In this document: in pieces, positions 42,810 through 51,756 of the stretch
Numbering within the stretch: position 1 is the first letter of the stretch
How the letters are laid out: each line of letters begins with the position of its first letter
Source of the DNA: Scalindua sp964437425
Lineage (GTDB): Bacteria; Planctomycetota; Brocadiia; Brocadiales; Scalinduaceae
NCBI GenBank assembly: GCA_964437425.1
Contig: CAYTGO010000001.1
Location: 186,001-250,000, forward strand
Reading direction: 5' to 3'
Length of the DNA stretch: 64,000 nt
The notes under the pieces: model-generated
What the model was told of the DNA's origin: nothing
Databases searched by the model: none
What the model saw: only the letters and a program-made list of their open reading frames with translations
Made by a program: the position numbers and the translations under genes

Positions 42810-45073
42810 TCCTCGACCTTCTGTTCTTTCCTTTTCTCAAGTTTGTCCAGCAGGAACAGGATTTCAGCAGCATCGATATAATTCAGATTCGGATCAGAGG
42901 CCAATTCCTTTTCACGAGAACCAGTAAGTACGGTCTGTAATTTTGAAATCAGCAGCTTACCCTCATCTGGTATTTTCGGGTCTTTCGCCACCTCATCCAG
43001 ATGCTTTTTTACCTCCTCCTGCGGTTGACTTCCCATTGCATCATCAAACAAGGTACATAATCTTGCACCAGGATTCTGATCCTCTCCGCCATCACAGCGG
43101 AATGCAAGATATAATTGGATTGCCTGTTCACGTGCCTGTGCCGCTGCTTCCTGATTACTGTCAGCCAGTTCTATTTCATGCAGTTTGTCCCAGGCTCTCC
43201 ATGGCTCAACACTATGGCCATAAGGTTTAAAGCACTCAATAGCTCGCTGGACTTCCTGTCTTGCTTCATCATAGCGTTTAAGTGATATTAATGTAATGGA
43301 CAGATTTCCACGGACACGACCCTCATCTGCCATGTTATTGATCTCTACATATTTTTCAGCTGACTGTTTTAGAAAAGTTACTGCTTCATCAGTGCGTCCA
43401 ACTTTCGCGTAGAAGCTTCCGAGTCTCCCCAGATTCTTGGCCTGGTCCAGGAGGTTCTTCTGCTCTATAGACATGGCAAGAGATTTATTGAATGACTGTT
43501 CTGCTTCTTCAAATTGACCGATCTCCTCATGCACCGCGCCCATCTGCTGATAGGCAACTGCAACCATATTTAAATCACCAAGACTTTCAAATATCTGACG
43601 CGCTTCATCGTGGGCTTTAATAGCATCTTCGTATCGCTCCTGAGATAAACGTACAGTTCCAAGTTGGCCTTTTCCTATGGCCGCATGTTTTTTGCTATTG
43701 AATTTTTCAGCTATGCGTATGCACTCTTCAAAGGCGGCAGCTGATTCGTCCAGTCGGCCAAGATCGAGAAGACACTCTCCTTTCTTGGCGAGTGAAGCGG
43801 ATGTCATTATCCCGGCAGGGCCAGAGTCTTTCCTGCTGGCAATTTGTTCAAAGCGTTTGATTGCTTCGTTAACTGCTTGAAGTGCATTTTCAGAAGCACC
43901 TCCCATTCTCAGTACCCGTCCAAGCAGTACGTATGCCTCTGCTGTGTCGTGGTCTGCGCCGTCATAAATTTGATCACCGGATTTTAAGCACTTATCCAGC
44001 ATTACCTGAGCGACACTTAAAGCCTGTGGGAGGTTTCCCATCTCCAGGTATTTTTCAACTTGCAACCTCAATGTTTCAAATCTTTCAGGGTTCCATTCTG
44101 AAGATCTGTTCTTCTCCTCTTCTTGAATTGCCTTTACTTTATTCAGGATCTCCGGCTTTTCCAGATGTGCAATTAAATGTTCAAATAATGTAGCTCTGTC
44201 CAGGGATACTTCAGGTACCTTCTGTGACTGTACATATTCCATGGACTTTATCAGATTAGGAAGTTCCATCAGTGTTAGCTCATCTGCAAGTTTAGAATCC
44301 TCAGACTGTTGTTTGTACAGAAACTCACTTAATTGTCGCAGGCATTCTGACCATCTGCCCCTGCTTCGGTCGAGCGTGGTTTCATCTAACTCATTAAGGA
44401 GAAAGGGGCACAGTGAGGGATGAAAGTGCAGAAAACCATAAGGCATTGGTTTTGCCAGTTTAATTTCAACTAATTCATTAACCAGTAGATCTCTTTCAGA
44501 GTCGTTCAGTTGTAAAACGTTTACTATATTTGAAATACTACCACCTCCCTGGAATACACCAAGTGGCTTAATCTTCTCACGAATACCAGGTGAGAGACGT
44601 TGCAGGGAATTTTCTATACCGGCGAGGAGAGTGCTTTCGCGTTTGTCTGAAAGGCTTTTGTTCAATACCGTGGTTATTTGAGAAACTGTATCATTTATGC
44701 CGCCAGTACCTATCTGAACCTGTGATCCAACCGGCTTATCTCCAAAATGTTTATTTAACTCTGCAGACTTAATGCCTGCCATAAGCAATGGAATAACCTT
44801 ATAATCATTCCCTTTTTTGCCGCTTACTTCCAGTGCATATTCTATCTCATTCAAAACCTGCTGAGAATTTATAGTTTCTGGCCCAACGACAGCAATGAAT
44901 GCATCTGCCTGTTCAATCTCCTGTTTTGATTCAGGACTCAATTCGTCACCAGACGCAGCGTCATGCGAGACAACACGGGTTTTCAGACCATGGTCTTCAA
45001 TGCCTTTTCGTAGAGTTATTAAAAGTTCTTTATATTTTGTACCGTGTGAAATGAAGATATAATTATTATTCAT
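42806..45073 (-). CDS. TIR-domain protein with C-terminal TPR array
   Basis: A 755-residue protein. Residues 1-135 form a TIR fold (YIFISHGTKY start, DAFIAVVGPETINS, then NEIEYALE with E76 as the likely NADase glutamate). Residues 150-320 are helical with a winged-helix feel (GVFQGGGSISNIVNVLQL) but show no P-loop, so no NB-ARC/STAND ATPase is seen. Residues 330-690 are at least seven tetratricopeptide units (AKNLGRLGSFYAKVGRTDEA type). Such proteins can be NAD+-cleaving defence or signalling effectors activated by the TPR platform. The function here is unproven, and no antiphage partner gene is next to it. Confidence 0.8.
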   Translation of the reverse strand: MNNNYIFISHGTKYKELLITLRKGIEDHGLKTRVVSHDAASGDELSPESKQEIEQADAFIAVVGPETINSQQVLNEIEYALEVSGKKGNDYKVIPLLMAGIKSAELNKHFGDKPVGSQVQIGTGGINDTVSQITTVLNKSLSDKRESTLLAGIENSLQRLSPGIREKIKPLGVFQGGGSISNIVNVLQLNDSERDLLVNELVEIKLAKPMPYGFLHFHPSLCPFLLNELDETTLDRSRGRWSECLRQLSEFLYKQQSEDSKLADELTLMELPNLIKSMEYVQSQKVPEVSLDRATLFEHLIAHLEKPEILNKVKAIQEEEKNRSSEWNPERFETLRLQVEKYLEMGNLPQALSVAQVMLDKCLKSGDQIYDGADHDTAEAYVLLGRVLRMGGASENALQAVNEAIKRFEQIASRKDSGPAGIMTSASLAKKGECLLDLGRLDESAAAFEECIRIAEKFNSKKHAAIGKGQLGTVRLSQERYEDAIKAHDEARQIFESLGDLNMVAVAYQQMGAVHEEIGQFEEAEQSFNKSLAMSIEQKNLLDQAKNLGRLGSFYAKVGRTDEAVTFLKQSAEKYVEINNMADEGRVRGNLSITLISLKRYDEARQEVQRAIECFKPYGHSVEPWRAWDKLHEIELADSNQEAAAQAREQAIQLYLAFRCDGGEDQNPGARLCTLFDDAMGSQPQEEVKKHLDEVAKDPKIPDEGKLLISKLQTVLTGSREKELASDPNLNYIDAAEILFLLDKLEKRKEQKVED

Positions 45074-45440
45074 AATGCCTTTCCAAATATTAATTTCATA
45101 ATTTTAACTAAAACAGTTTTAGCCTTATTCCTTATTGTTTACTAAACATAAATATATTACGAAAAAGTATAATAATGAATGCCATCGAAATCAATGTGCA
45201 AAACTCATGAATACTTAAATATTTGGGGAATAAGGGGAATATTCCTTCCTGAAACAGACATTCTAACATCTAATTCACCTGATATGGTAACTTTAATTGA
45301 CATATTCACAATCATTACTATAATAAACGATTCAAAATTCTGGGGATTACGGTGTGTTTAAGCTGGCTTGCAATAAGCACTAAGAGAAAATGGCCTCATA
45401 TTTTATTTAGCATATTTGTTACAAAAAGAAACGTAAATTA
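45074..45440. other. Intergenic region between the TIR-TPR and cysteine synthase genes
   Basis: 367 AT-rich bases shared by divergent genes. No supported ORF, repeat or clear promoter is seen. A 60-codon frame inside has no ribosome site or family resemblance. Confidence 0.5.
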
Positions 45441-46382
45441 ATGAGTGGTGAAACCGAAAACCAGGATATTGATGAAAAGATAAACAATACTGTCTTGCAG
45501 TATGTTGGGAATACACCTTTGGTAAGGGTTAGTACTTCTCACGAAATACCTGATAAAGTGGAAATATACGCCAAGCTTGAGTATCTCAACCCGGGAGGAT
45601 CTGTAAAAGACCGCCCGGTTTTGAGGATGATAAAAGAGGCGATAAAAACCGGTAAGCTTACTCATGACAAGGCAATTCTGGATTCTACATCTGGAAACGC
45701 GGGAATAGCATACGCAATGATTGGATCCGCATTGGGTTATGAAGTGGATCTGGTTATACCCGGGAATGCCAGTAGAGAGAGGATGCAAACCATCAGGGCT
45801 TACGGGGCAACAATTATTACGACAGATCCTATAAAGGGATATGATGAAGCTATAAGAAAAGCACATGAGTTGCTGGCAGAAAATCCGGATAAATACTTTA
45901 TGCCGGACCAATACGCTAACGAGTGTAATCCAATCGCTCATTATGAAACTACAGGTAAAGAGATCCTGGAACAGACTAAGGGCAGGGTCACACACTTTAT
46001 TTGTGGTGTTGGTACAGGAGGCACCGTGATGGGTGTCGGCAGAAGGTTGAAGGAGCATAACCCTGACATAAAGGTTTATGTCATCCAGCCTGAGGACTTC
46101 CCCGGAATTGAAGGGTTGAAGCCTATGGGTGAAGAGTATATAAAACCAAAGATTTACCGGGAGGATTTTATAGAAGATCGCGTATTTCATGTGACTTCTG
46201 AGGAAGCAAAGGAGACGTGTAGTATTCTGGCCAGAGAACTGGCTCTCTTTGTCGGGCAATCGTCAGGCGCTTTTATGAAAGGTGCTTTAGAGTTGGCCGG
46301 GGAAATAGATGAAGGAGTGATTGTCACCCTTTTTCCTGATACCGGTAGCAGATATTTTAGTACACAATTATGGGAAGAATAA
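45441..46382 (+). CDS. Cysteine synthase (O-acetylserine sulfhydrylase family)
   Basis: A 313-residue PLP enzyme with Schiff-base K56 in NPGGSVKDRP, TSGNAGIAYAMIG at 83-95 and the phosphate-binding GVGTGGTVMGVGRRL. The C-terminal AELALFVGQSSGAF-like segment (ARELALFVGQSSGAFMKGAL) is typical. It makes cysteine from O-acetylserine and sulfide. Family members also use O-phosphoserine or homocysteine/serine (CBS type), so no CysK/CysM symbol is assigned. The TPR lipoprotein gene begins just after its stop. Confidence 0.9.
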   Translation: MSGETENQDIDEKINNTVLQYVGNTPLVRVSTSHEIPDKVEIYAKLEYLNPGGSVKDRPVLRMIKEAIKTGKLTHDKAILDSTSGNAGIAYAMIGSALGYEVDLVIPGNASRERMQTIRAYGATIITTDPIKGYDEAIRKAHELLAENPDKYFMPDQYANECNPIAHYETTGKEILEQTKGRVTHFICGVGTGGTVMGVGRRLKEHNPDIKVYVIQPEDFPGIEGLKPMGEEYIKPKIYREDFIEDRVFHVTSEEAKETCSILARELALFVGQSSGAFMKGALELAGEIDEGVIVTLFPDTGSRYFSTQLWEE

Positions 46383-46384
46383 AA

Positions 46385-47095
46385 ATGAAAAGAAATTTAC
46401 TTACGCTTCTTGGTATCTCAATATTATCGTTTCTATTTATTACAATGAACTCAGGTTGTAGCGATAAGCAGAAAGATGCTGAAGGACATTATGATATAGG
46501 TACTATGCATTGGAAACAGGGAAGAGTTGATGATGCCATTGCAGAATATAAGAAGGTACTAAGCCTTCTTCCCAATTTCGAGAAAGCACATTTTAATCTG
46601 GGTTGTGTGTATACTCAGAAAGGGGAATTCGATCTTGCAATTGAGTCATTCAAGCAAGGATTGGAGATCAGACCGGATTGGGTAGAGGCCCATACTAACC
46701 TGGGCGCCGCGTACGAAACAAATAGCATGGGTAGGGAGGCTATGGAGGAGTATAAAGAAGCATTAAGACTTAATCCTGATATCCCGCAATCTCATGTAAA
46801 CCTTGGCAATCTCTTTTTAAAGATGGAGAGGTTTGATGAGGCTATTGGTGAATATAATATAGCCATTAAACTTGAACCCGGCTTCGCGGAAGCCTACAAC
46901 AACCTTGGATATGTTTATTTCAAAATGAGTAATTACAGTTTAGCGATTAACAATTTTAAGAAAGCGGTTGAATTGAAACCCGGTTATGTCAGTGCATATA
47001 ATAATCTTGGACAGGCATATATAAAAGTAGGGATGCTTGATAAAGCAAGGGAACAGTACGATATAGTCCAAGAACTTTCTAGCAAGAATAAGTAA
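46385..47095 (+). CDS. TPR-repeat lipoprotein
   Basis: About 236 residues from ATG 46385, with GGAAG eight bases upstream. An upstream ATG at 46370 overlaps the cysteine synthase end and is less likely. A signal with lipobox-like MNSGC precedes six TPR units of the AEYKKVLSLLPNFEKAHFNL type, with canonical small/hydrophobic positions. It is likely a periplasm-facing scaffold that assembles protein complexes. The partner is unknown. Confidence 0.85.
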   Translation: MKRNLLTLLGISILSFLFITMNSGCSDKQKDAEGHYDIGTMHWKQGRVDDAIAEYKKVLSLLPNFEKAHFNLGCVYTQKGEFDLAIESFKQGLEIRPDWVEAHTNLGAAYETNSMGREAMEEYKEALRLNPDIPQSHVNLGNLFLKMERFDEAIGEYNIAIKLEPGFAEAYNNLGYVYFKMSNYSLAINNFKKAVELKPGYVSAYNNLGQAYIKVGMLDKAREQYDIVQELSSKNK

Positions 47096-47132
47096 ACAAA
47101 CAGAGGAAGTCCATTCCAATAATAAATTCAAA

Positions 47133-47714
47133 ATGACTGTTTATGAGACTGCAATAAGAAGACGTTCTATCAGGCGTTTTAAGCAAGAACCCATTCCGTT
47201 AGAAATTCTGAGAAAACTTGTTAATGCTGGAAGGCTGGCTCCTTCCAGTGCTAACAAGCAACCTATCGAATATATCATCATAGACGAGGCCAGCGTTGTT
47301 GAAAGAGTTTTCGGGACATTGAAATGGGCAGGGTACATCTCTCCAGCAGGAGATCCTCCACAGGGCGAGAGACCAGTCGCTTATATCGTAGTACTTGCTA
47401 ATAAGGAAAAGAGCTCCGGCAGTTGTGAAAGAGATGCTGCCGCGGCAATCGAAAATATGCTACTCGTTGCCTTTGAAGAGGGTATTGGGAGCTGCTGGCT
47501 TGGGGCTATTAATACTAATAAGTTGACAGATATACTTGAACTTCAGGAACATATCAAAATAGACTCTGTAATTGCACTCGGATATAGTAACGAATCTCCA
47601 CAAGTAGAGATACTGAAAGATTCTGTTAAATATTGGAAGGATGATACAGGGGTTCTTCATGTTCCAAAAAGAGGGATCGATGAGGTACTTTGCTTCAACA
47701 AATATTCAAGATGA
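47133..47714 (+). CDS. Nitroreductase-family FMN protein
   Basis: A 193-residue protein with the family start ETAIRRRSIRRFKQEPIP (FMN phosphate-binding Arg cluster), then LAPSSANKQP, AAAIENMLLVAFEEGIGSCW and IALGYSNE near the C-terminus. Members are homodimeric FMN oxidoreductases using NAD(P)H on nitro compounds, quinones or flavins. The physiological substrate cannot be assigned. It is 37 bases after the TPR gene and may be co-transcribed. Confidence 0.88.
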   Translation: MTVYETAIRRRSIRRFKQEPIPLEILRKLVNAGRLAPSSANKQPIEYIIIDEASVVERVFGTLKWAGYISPAGDPPQGERPVAYIVVLANKEKSSGSCERDAAAAIENMLLVAFEEGIGSCWLGAINTNKLTDILELQEHIKIDSVIALGYSNESPQVEILKDSVKYWKDDTGVLHVPKRGIDEVLCFNKYSR

Positions 47715-47789
47715 TGATTATCGATTTCATACAATTTGTAATTAAACATTAAATCAAAGTTAATTAGTGTAAAATTGTGAAATTAGCGT

Positions 47790-48614
47790 CTAATAAGCAA
47801 ACAAAGACTTCACATCATTAAATTCCGGTGCAATCAACTGCTGTAAACGTTCAATAGCGATCTTCCCCTTGTCTCCCATATGTGCTGAGAAATCATTTAC
47901 ATACAGACCTATGTGAGACTTGACCACTCTCTCTTCTGTCTCCTGCGCATGCTCTTTTATAAATGATTCTGATTTATCAGGATTATTCCAGGCAAACTCA
48001 ACACTTCTCCGAATCAATCCGTCCACCTGTCTGGCAACATCTGTACCCAGATCTCTACGGATCACAATTCCACCCAGCGGGATTGGCGCTTCGGTTTTTT
48101 TCTCCCAATACTCACCTAGATCACATATCAGATGCAACCCGTCCTGTTCATAAGTAAAACGGTTCTCGTGAATAACCAGGCTCTGTATTCTGTCACTATT
48201 CAACAGATCTTGATATAGTTCATCAAAGACGGCATATTCAGACTTATAAGTTACACTTTCTCCCGCAGCCCAGAACTTGAGGAGGGCGTTTGCGGTTGTA
48301 TTTTTTCCGGGGACGCCGACAGGAATATCCGGATCAAGGCTGTTTGATCTTGTAGAGAGTAAAAGCGGGCCACATCCATATCCCATGGCTCCACCGGAAT
48401 ATAAAAGCCCATACCTGTTCTGTACATTCCAGAGGTTTCCATAAGAGATCTTGACAATATCAAAATCACCGGCCTGGGCGCCTTCGTTCAAACTCTGCAC
48501 ATCTGCAAAAGTTGCTTCAAACTCAAATGTATCTACATCTATCAAGTGTTTTAGGAGTGCATGGAAAATAAAGGTGTCGTTAGGGCAGGGAGAAATGCCT
48601 ATTTTTAACTTCAT
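47790..48614 (-). CDS. mqnD: 1,4-dihydroxy-6-naphthoate synthase (futalosine pathway)
   Basis: About 274 residues from ATG 48614, giving the typical start KIGISPCPNDTFIFHALL. Family features are IVKISYGNLWNVQNRYGLL, GGAMGYGCGPLLLS and VPGKNTTANALLKFW. MqnD converts cyclic dehypoxanthine futalosine to 1,4-dihydroxy-6-naphthoate in menaquinone synthesis. The start overlaps the stop of mqnB by 4 bases. This implies menaquinone made by the futalosine, not the classical Men, route. Confidence 0.93.
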   Translation of the reverse strand: MKLKIGISPCPNDTFIFHALLKHLIDVDTFEFEATFADVQSLNEGAQAGDFDIVKISYGNLWNVQNRYGLLYSGGAMGYGCGPLLLSTRSNSLDPDIPVGVPGKNTTANALLKFWAAGESVTYKSEYAVFDELYQDLLNSDRIQSLVIHENRFTYEQDGLHLICDLGEYWEKKTEAPIPLGGIVIRRDLGTDVARQVDGLIRRSVEFAWNNPDKSESFIKEHAQETEERVVKSHIGLYVNDFSAHMGDKGKIAIERLQQLIAPEFNDVKSLFAY

Positions 48615-49279
48615 AATACAACACCACACAAATTCCTCAGTGATTTTATCGCACCGATAATATCCCAGCTCTCTCTGTCGCGTGTAGTGGCAATGTTGGA
48701 AATACTTCTAATCTGTAAGACTGGAATTCCAAAATCCTCTCCAAACTTCAACGCTCCTGCACCTTCCATAGACTCTACTTCAACACCATACTTTTCAGCC
48801 CGTAAAATGCCGGTTGCCTCTTTTCCGGTTGCCGTATTCACGGTTGCTCCTGTAACAACAGGAAGAGCCTTCAAAGAATTCCCAAATAGATCGTCAAAAA
48901 TGGTGAGATTCTTACTCTCATAATATTCCATCTCTCCCAGTTCCATATCATTCAGGCTTAGAAATGAGTCAGAATCTTCGGCACCAAGATCAGCTACAAT
49001 CTCTTTTTTGATAATAACAGGAGTGCCCAACACCTTTACTTCATCCCTTGCACCGGTGTAAGCGCCCGCGATGCCAATTTGCAGGATCCTGTCAACAGGA
49101 GTATCCCGGTGGAACTGTACCAGAGAAGCATAACTGTTCAACACACCGATTCCGGTTACTAAATAAGAGATACATCCTTTCTCAAAACCGTTCCCGGCAG
49201 TCTCTATTTCTGATGAACTTATTGATGGAAATATTCCGCTAAGCTCTAATGACGTGGCTGTACAAATGAGTGTTTTCAT
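48611..49279 (-). CDS. mqnB: Futalosine hydrolase
   Basis: About 222 residues from ATG 49279 (KTLICTATSLELSGIF). It is a nucleoside-phosphorylase-fold hydrolase with VTGIGVLNSYASLVQF, QIGIAGAYTGAR, and the VESMEGAGALKFGEDFGIP segment that carries the catalytic/base-binding acid. MqnB removes hypoxanthine from futalosine. A longer frame from 49399 exists, but its first 40 residues lack family resemblance. The gene pairs with mqnD downstream. Confidence 0.92.
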   Translation of the reverse strand: MKTLICTATSLELSGIFPSISSSEIETAGNGFEKGCISYLVTGIGVLNSYASLVQFHRDTPVDRILQIGIAGAYTGARDEVKVLGTPVIIKKEIVADLGAEDSDSFLSLNDMELGEMEYYESKNLTIFDDLFGNSLKALPVVTGATVNTATGKEATGILRAEKYGVEVESMEGAGALKFGEDFGIPVLQIRSISNIATTRDRESWDIIGAIKSLRNLCGVVL

Positions 49280-49434
49280 AATCTTTCGATTTAATCCTAA
49301 ATACTGTGTAAAATCAAGATTTAATAAAATCATTAATTGGCTGGATGAAATAAGAAAAGGGGTATTACGCAAATGCGCTGAGGGCGCAAAGAGTGGCAAA
49401 AAGACTTAAGGGCCGGGAATATGATTCTTAGTGG

Positions 49435-49462
49435 TTGACAAATAGATGGTAGGTTGTATAAA
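49435..49462 (+). promoter_or_regulatory. Sigma-70-type promoter of the RRM gene
   Basis: A perfect TTGACA (49435-49440) and TATAAA (49457-49462) are 16 bases apart. Transcription would start near 49470, leaving a leader of about 220 bases before the RRM start codon. Confidence 0.75.
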
Positions 49463-49599
49463 ATCTTGCAAAAGAAGGGGTTATATTAAAGCAATCAGGG
49501 ATTGATCTTTATAGATATTTGTACCTGTTAGTTGAACCCTGGATATCTATTATGGATAGGGTACTGAACTGTTGAGTATGGCTCTTGAAATAACTAATC

Positions 49600-49654
49600 A
49601 GCCGAATGTCGGCTTTCGCTATCGAACAATTTGTGTGTCTGGTTTTCGATAGCG
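49600..49654 (+). promoter_or_regulatory. Structured 5' leader of the RRM gene
   Basis: Two hairpins: AGCCGA/TCGGCT (49600-49605 with 49609-49614) and a perfect 10-bp stem CGCTATCGAA/TTCGATAGCG (49617-49626 with 49645-49654). They precede the ribosome site (GAGGGAG) by about 25 bases. Cold-induced RNA-binding protein genes commonly have long structured leaders, which suggests thermal or autogenous control. Confidence 0.55.
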
Positions 49655-49688
49655 TAATCTCATCAACACACAGAACAGAGGGAGATAT

Positions 49689-49961
49689 ATGGAAATTTAT
49701 GTTGGTAGCCTGGCGTATAGCGTAACTGAAGAAGACTTGAAAGAGGCATTTACTCCGTTTGGTGAAGTATCGGGTGTGAGGCTTCTACGTGATAAGTTAT
49801 CAGGGAAATCAAAAGGTTTTGGATTTGTTGAAATGCCAGATAGCTCAGAAGCGGACTCAGCGATAGCTGCTCTGAACGAAAAAGAGTTTAAAGGAAGAGA
49901 TATCAAGGTGAATCCGGCTAAACCAAAAGAAGAGCGCCCTCAACACAGGGCAAGGTATTAA
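49689..49961 (+). CDS. RRM-type RNA-binding protein
   Basis: A 90-residue protein with a single RNA-recognition motif. RNP2 is EIYVGSLAYSV at the start and RNP1 is GKSKGFGFVEM near residues 38-48. The C-terminal tail KPKEERPQHRARY is basic. It resembles the cyanobacterial/planctomycete glycine-poor RRM proteins that bind single-stranded RNA and are often cold-induced. A strong GAGGGAG ribosome site precedes it, and a terminator follows. The gene is monocistronic. Confidence 0.93.
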   Translation: MEIYVGSLAYSVTEEDLKEAFTPFGEVSGVRLLRDKLSGKSKGFGFVEMPDSSEADSAIAALNEKEFKGRDIKVNPAKPKEERPQHRARY

Positions 49962-49977
49962 CACCTGACAATACAAT

Positions 49978-50019
49978 TCACCGGGAGTTAAAAAACGTTG
50001 CGTTTTTTGCTTCCGGTGA
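49978..50019 (+). terminator. Rho-independent terminator of the RRM gene
   Basis: TCACCGG (49978-49984) pairs with CCGGTGA (50013-50019). An inner stem of AAAAAACG/CGTTTTTT closes a three-base loop. It is a strong, nearly symmetric hairpin just after the stop codon. Confidence 0.75.
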
Positions 50020-50051
50020 TTACTGATGTTTGTAAAATGGCTGTGAACTGT

Positions 50052-50792
50052 TCATGTCTTTATCGATATTGTCTCAAGTCTGTATCTCATTCCTGCTAAT
50101 TCCTCTGCCTCTGATATTTCTCTGTCACATAAACTTCTCTCGTTCAAGTTTGTATTGAAATATCCGGAGAAACCATGTTTGATTGCGCTCTTTAGCTTTT
50201 CCTCTGGGATATCAATGTAGGTGATCCTCTTTCTTAAATCATCAACTTCAGGTTTTTCCTTAAAACAACTTGAGTGTTTCTCTGTATTGATTCCGGTCAG
50301 TATAGAACCGTGCTGGAGTAGTTTCCCATTTCTTCTTACCTGGGCACTGCCTACAAATTTCTTTCGGTTGATTGTGAGTTCGTTGAATGACGATTCCTGG
50401 AAGCAGACAGGGTTATCACTGTTTTCTACCTTTGAACGGTTCATCTCAGGTTTTAGTCCTAACATCCTTAAACCCTGAATGATAGCATTGCTGATAATTT
50501 TATATGATTCGACAATCGACCTCGGCATCATCTCCTTATCAATAATAAAGGAATAGGTAAGTTCCTTTTCATGGAGAACAGCTTTTCCTCCCGTAATCCT
50601 CCTGACGACATCAATATTGTTTTCAGTGCAGTATTCCAGATCTATATCGCCCAGATCCTGATACCTGCCAATCGAAACAGCGCATGGCTCCCATTGATAA
50701 AATCTCAGGACAGGTACTTTTGATGTGAGTAGTACCTCGTCTATTGCCATATTCATAAAGGCGTCATTAAATCCAGTATCTATAAAATCCAT
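50052..50792 (-). CDS. Lipoate-protein ligase A / octanoyltransferase-family protein
   Basis: A 246-residue BPL/LplA-type protein with NMAIDEVLLTS at the start, PCAVSIGRYQ, and the core RRITGGKAVLHEKELTYSF that holds the adenylate/acyl-binding region and the glycine turn. KKFVGSAQVRRNGKLLQHGS follows. It attaches lipoate or octanoate to the lipoyl lysine of carrier proteins. Its place with lipA and gcvH argues that GcvH is a target. Ligase (LplA) and octanoyl transferase (LipM) roles cannot be told apart from sequence alone. Confidence 0.85.
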   Translation of the reverse strand: MDFIDTGFNDAFMNMAIDEVLLTSKVPVLRFYQWEPCAVSIGRYQDLGDIDLEYCTENNIDVVRRITGGKAVLHEKELTYSFIIDKEMMPRSIVESYKIISNAIIQGLRMLGLKPEMNRSKVENSDNPVCFQESSFNELTINRKKFVGSAQVRRNGKLLQHGSILTGINTEKHSSCFKEKPEVDDLRKRITYIDIPEEKLKSAIKHGFSGYFNTNLNERSLCDREISEAEELAGMRYRLETISIKT

Positions 50793-50796
50793 TTTT

Positions 50797-50896
50797 CATT
50801 TTGGCCTCACACAAAGACACAGAGCGCACTAAGAAAACTAGAAAAACAAAAGATGATAATTTTGCCTTTGTGTCCTTTGTGACTTCGTGTGAAAAT
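50797..50896. repeat. Imperfect palindromic (REP-like) intergenic repeat
   Basis: The spacer between lplA and lipA is an imperfect inverted repeat. TTTTCA, CACAC and CACAAAG at one end match CTTTGTG, GTGTGA and AAAA at the other, around an A-rich middle. Short palindromes of this CACAAAG/CTTTGTG type occur in many environmental genomes. Its copy number here cannot be judged from one window. Confidence 0.45.
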
Positions 50897-50898
50897 TG

Positions 50899-51756
50899 TC
50901 AGGTTATTAGATCTTCCGCGTGATAGCTGCTTCTCACCAGTGGTCCGGAGAAAACGTGTGTAAATCCCATCTCCAGCGCATCTTCTTTTAACTCGTTAAA
51001 TTCCTGGATAGTGTAATGTTTTTCTACTTCTGCCAGGCCTGTTTTCGGCTGAAGGTACTGGCCGATTGTCAGGATTGCTACTCCTGCTCTCCTTAAATCA
51101 TGCAGTGTTTCCTGAATCTGATCTATTGTTTCGCCCAATCCGATCATTAAACCGGATTTAATGTTTGGCAGGTAATTACCTGCATGTTCCAATACTTTCA
51201 AAGAGAGATCGTAACTCCCCTCAGGTCGTATATGGGGAAAGAGGTTTCGTACTGTTTCGATATTGTGATTGAAGATGTAGGGTGACGAATCGAGGACACG
51301 CTCTAACAGTTTCAAATTTCCATTGAATTCAGGTGTAAGTATCTCAATCTTACATTCAGGCCTGAGTTTTCGAATCTCAATTACCGTATTATAAAAATGC
51401 TCTGCTCCAAAGTCTGGCAAGTCATCTCTCGTGACTGAGGTTATCACGGCATAATTCAGGTTCAGCCTGTTAACAGTATCTGCGATCCTGTGAGGTTCCT
51501 GTCTATCCAGCACTGCCGGGATTCCACTACTGATATTACAATATAGACACTTCCTGGTGCAGACTTCTCCCATTATCAGGAATGTTGCGGTTCCTCTCCC
51601 ATAGCACTCTGCGATGTTCGGGCATTTTGCTTCCTCGCATACGGTGTTTGCCTTATTCTCTTTCAGGGTATTCCTGATCCGATTATAAGTAACACCGGAA
51701 GGAATCCTGACTCTAAGCCAGTCAGGATGACGCCTATGTTTTACTTGGAGTTCCAT
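50899..51756 (-). CDS. lipA: Lipoyl synthase
   Basis: A 285-residue radical-SAM enzyme. The auxiliary [4Fe-4S] cluster ligands C40, C45 and C51 (CEEAKCPNIAEC) and the radical-SAM C66-x3-C70-x2-C73 (CTRKCLYC) are both present. The C-terminal serine in RSSYHAEDL is also present. It inserts two sulfurs into octanoyl-GcvH or related carriers. It overlaps gcvPB by 16 bases, so lipoylation is encoded together with its likely substrate, GcvH. Confidence 0.96.
   Translation of the reverse strand: MELQVKHRRHPDWLRVRIPSGVTYNRIRNTLKENKANTVCEEAKCPNIAECYGRGTATFLIMGEVCTRKCLYCNISSGIPAVLDRQEPHRIADTVNRLNLNYAVITSVTRDDLPDFGAEHFYNTVIEIRKLRPECKIEILTPEFNGNLKLLERVLDSSPYIFNHNIETVRNLFPHIRPEGSYDLSLKVLEHAGNYLPNIKSGLMIGLGETIDQIQETLHDLRRAGVAILTIGQYLQPKTGLAEVEKHYTIQEFNELKEDALEMGFTHVFSGPLVRSSYHAEDLIT

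Larger units (their letters stand above)
49280..49688. other. Intergenic and leader region upstream of the RRM gene
   Basis: 409 bases. It contains a sequence like common genomic repeat fragments (CGCAAATGCGCTGAGGGCG at 49370-49388), a strong promoter at 49435-49462 and a leader of about 220 bases with hairpins at 49600-49654. No ORF is supported. Confidence 0.6.

Noticed and set aside
45179..45361. 60-codon ORF between the TIR-TPR and cysteine synthase genes
   Set aside because: No ribosome-binding site, no family resemblance, in an AT-rich divergent intergenic region.
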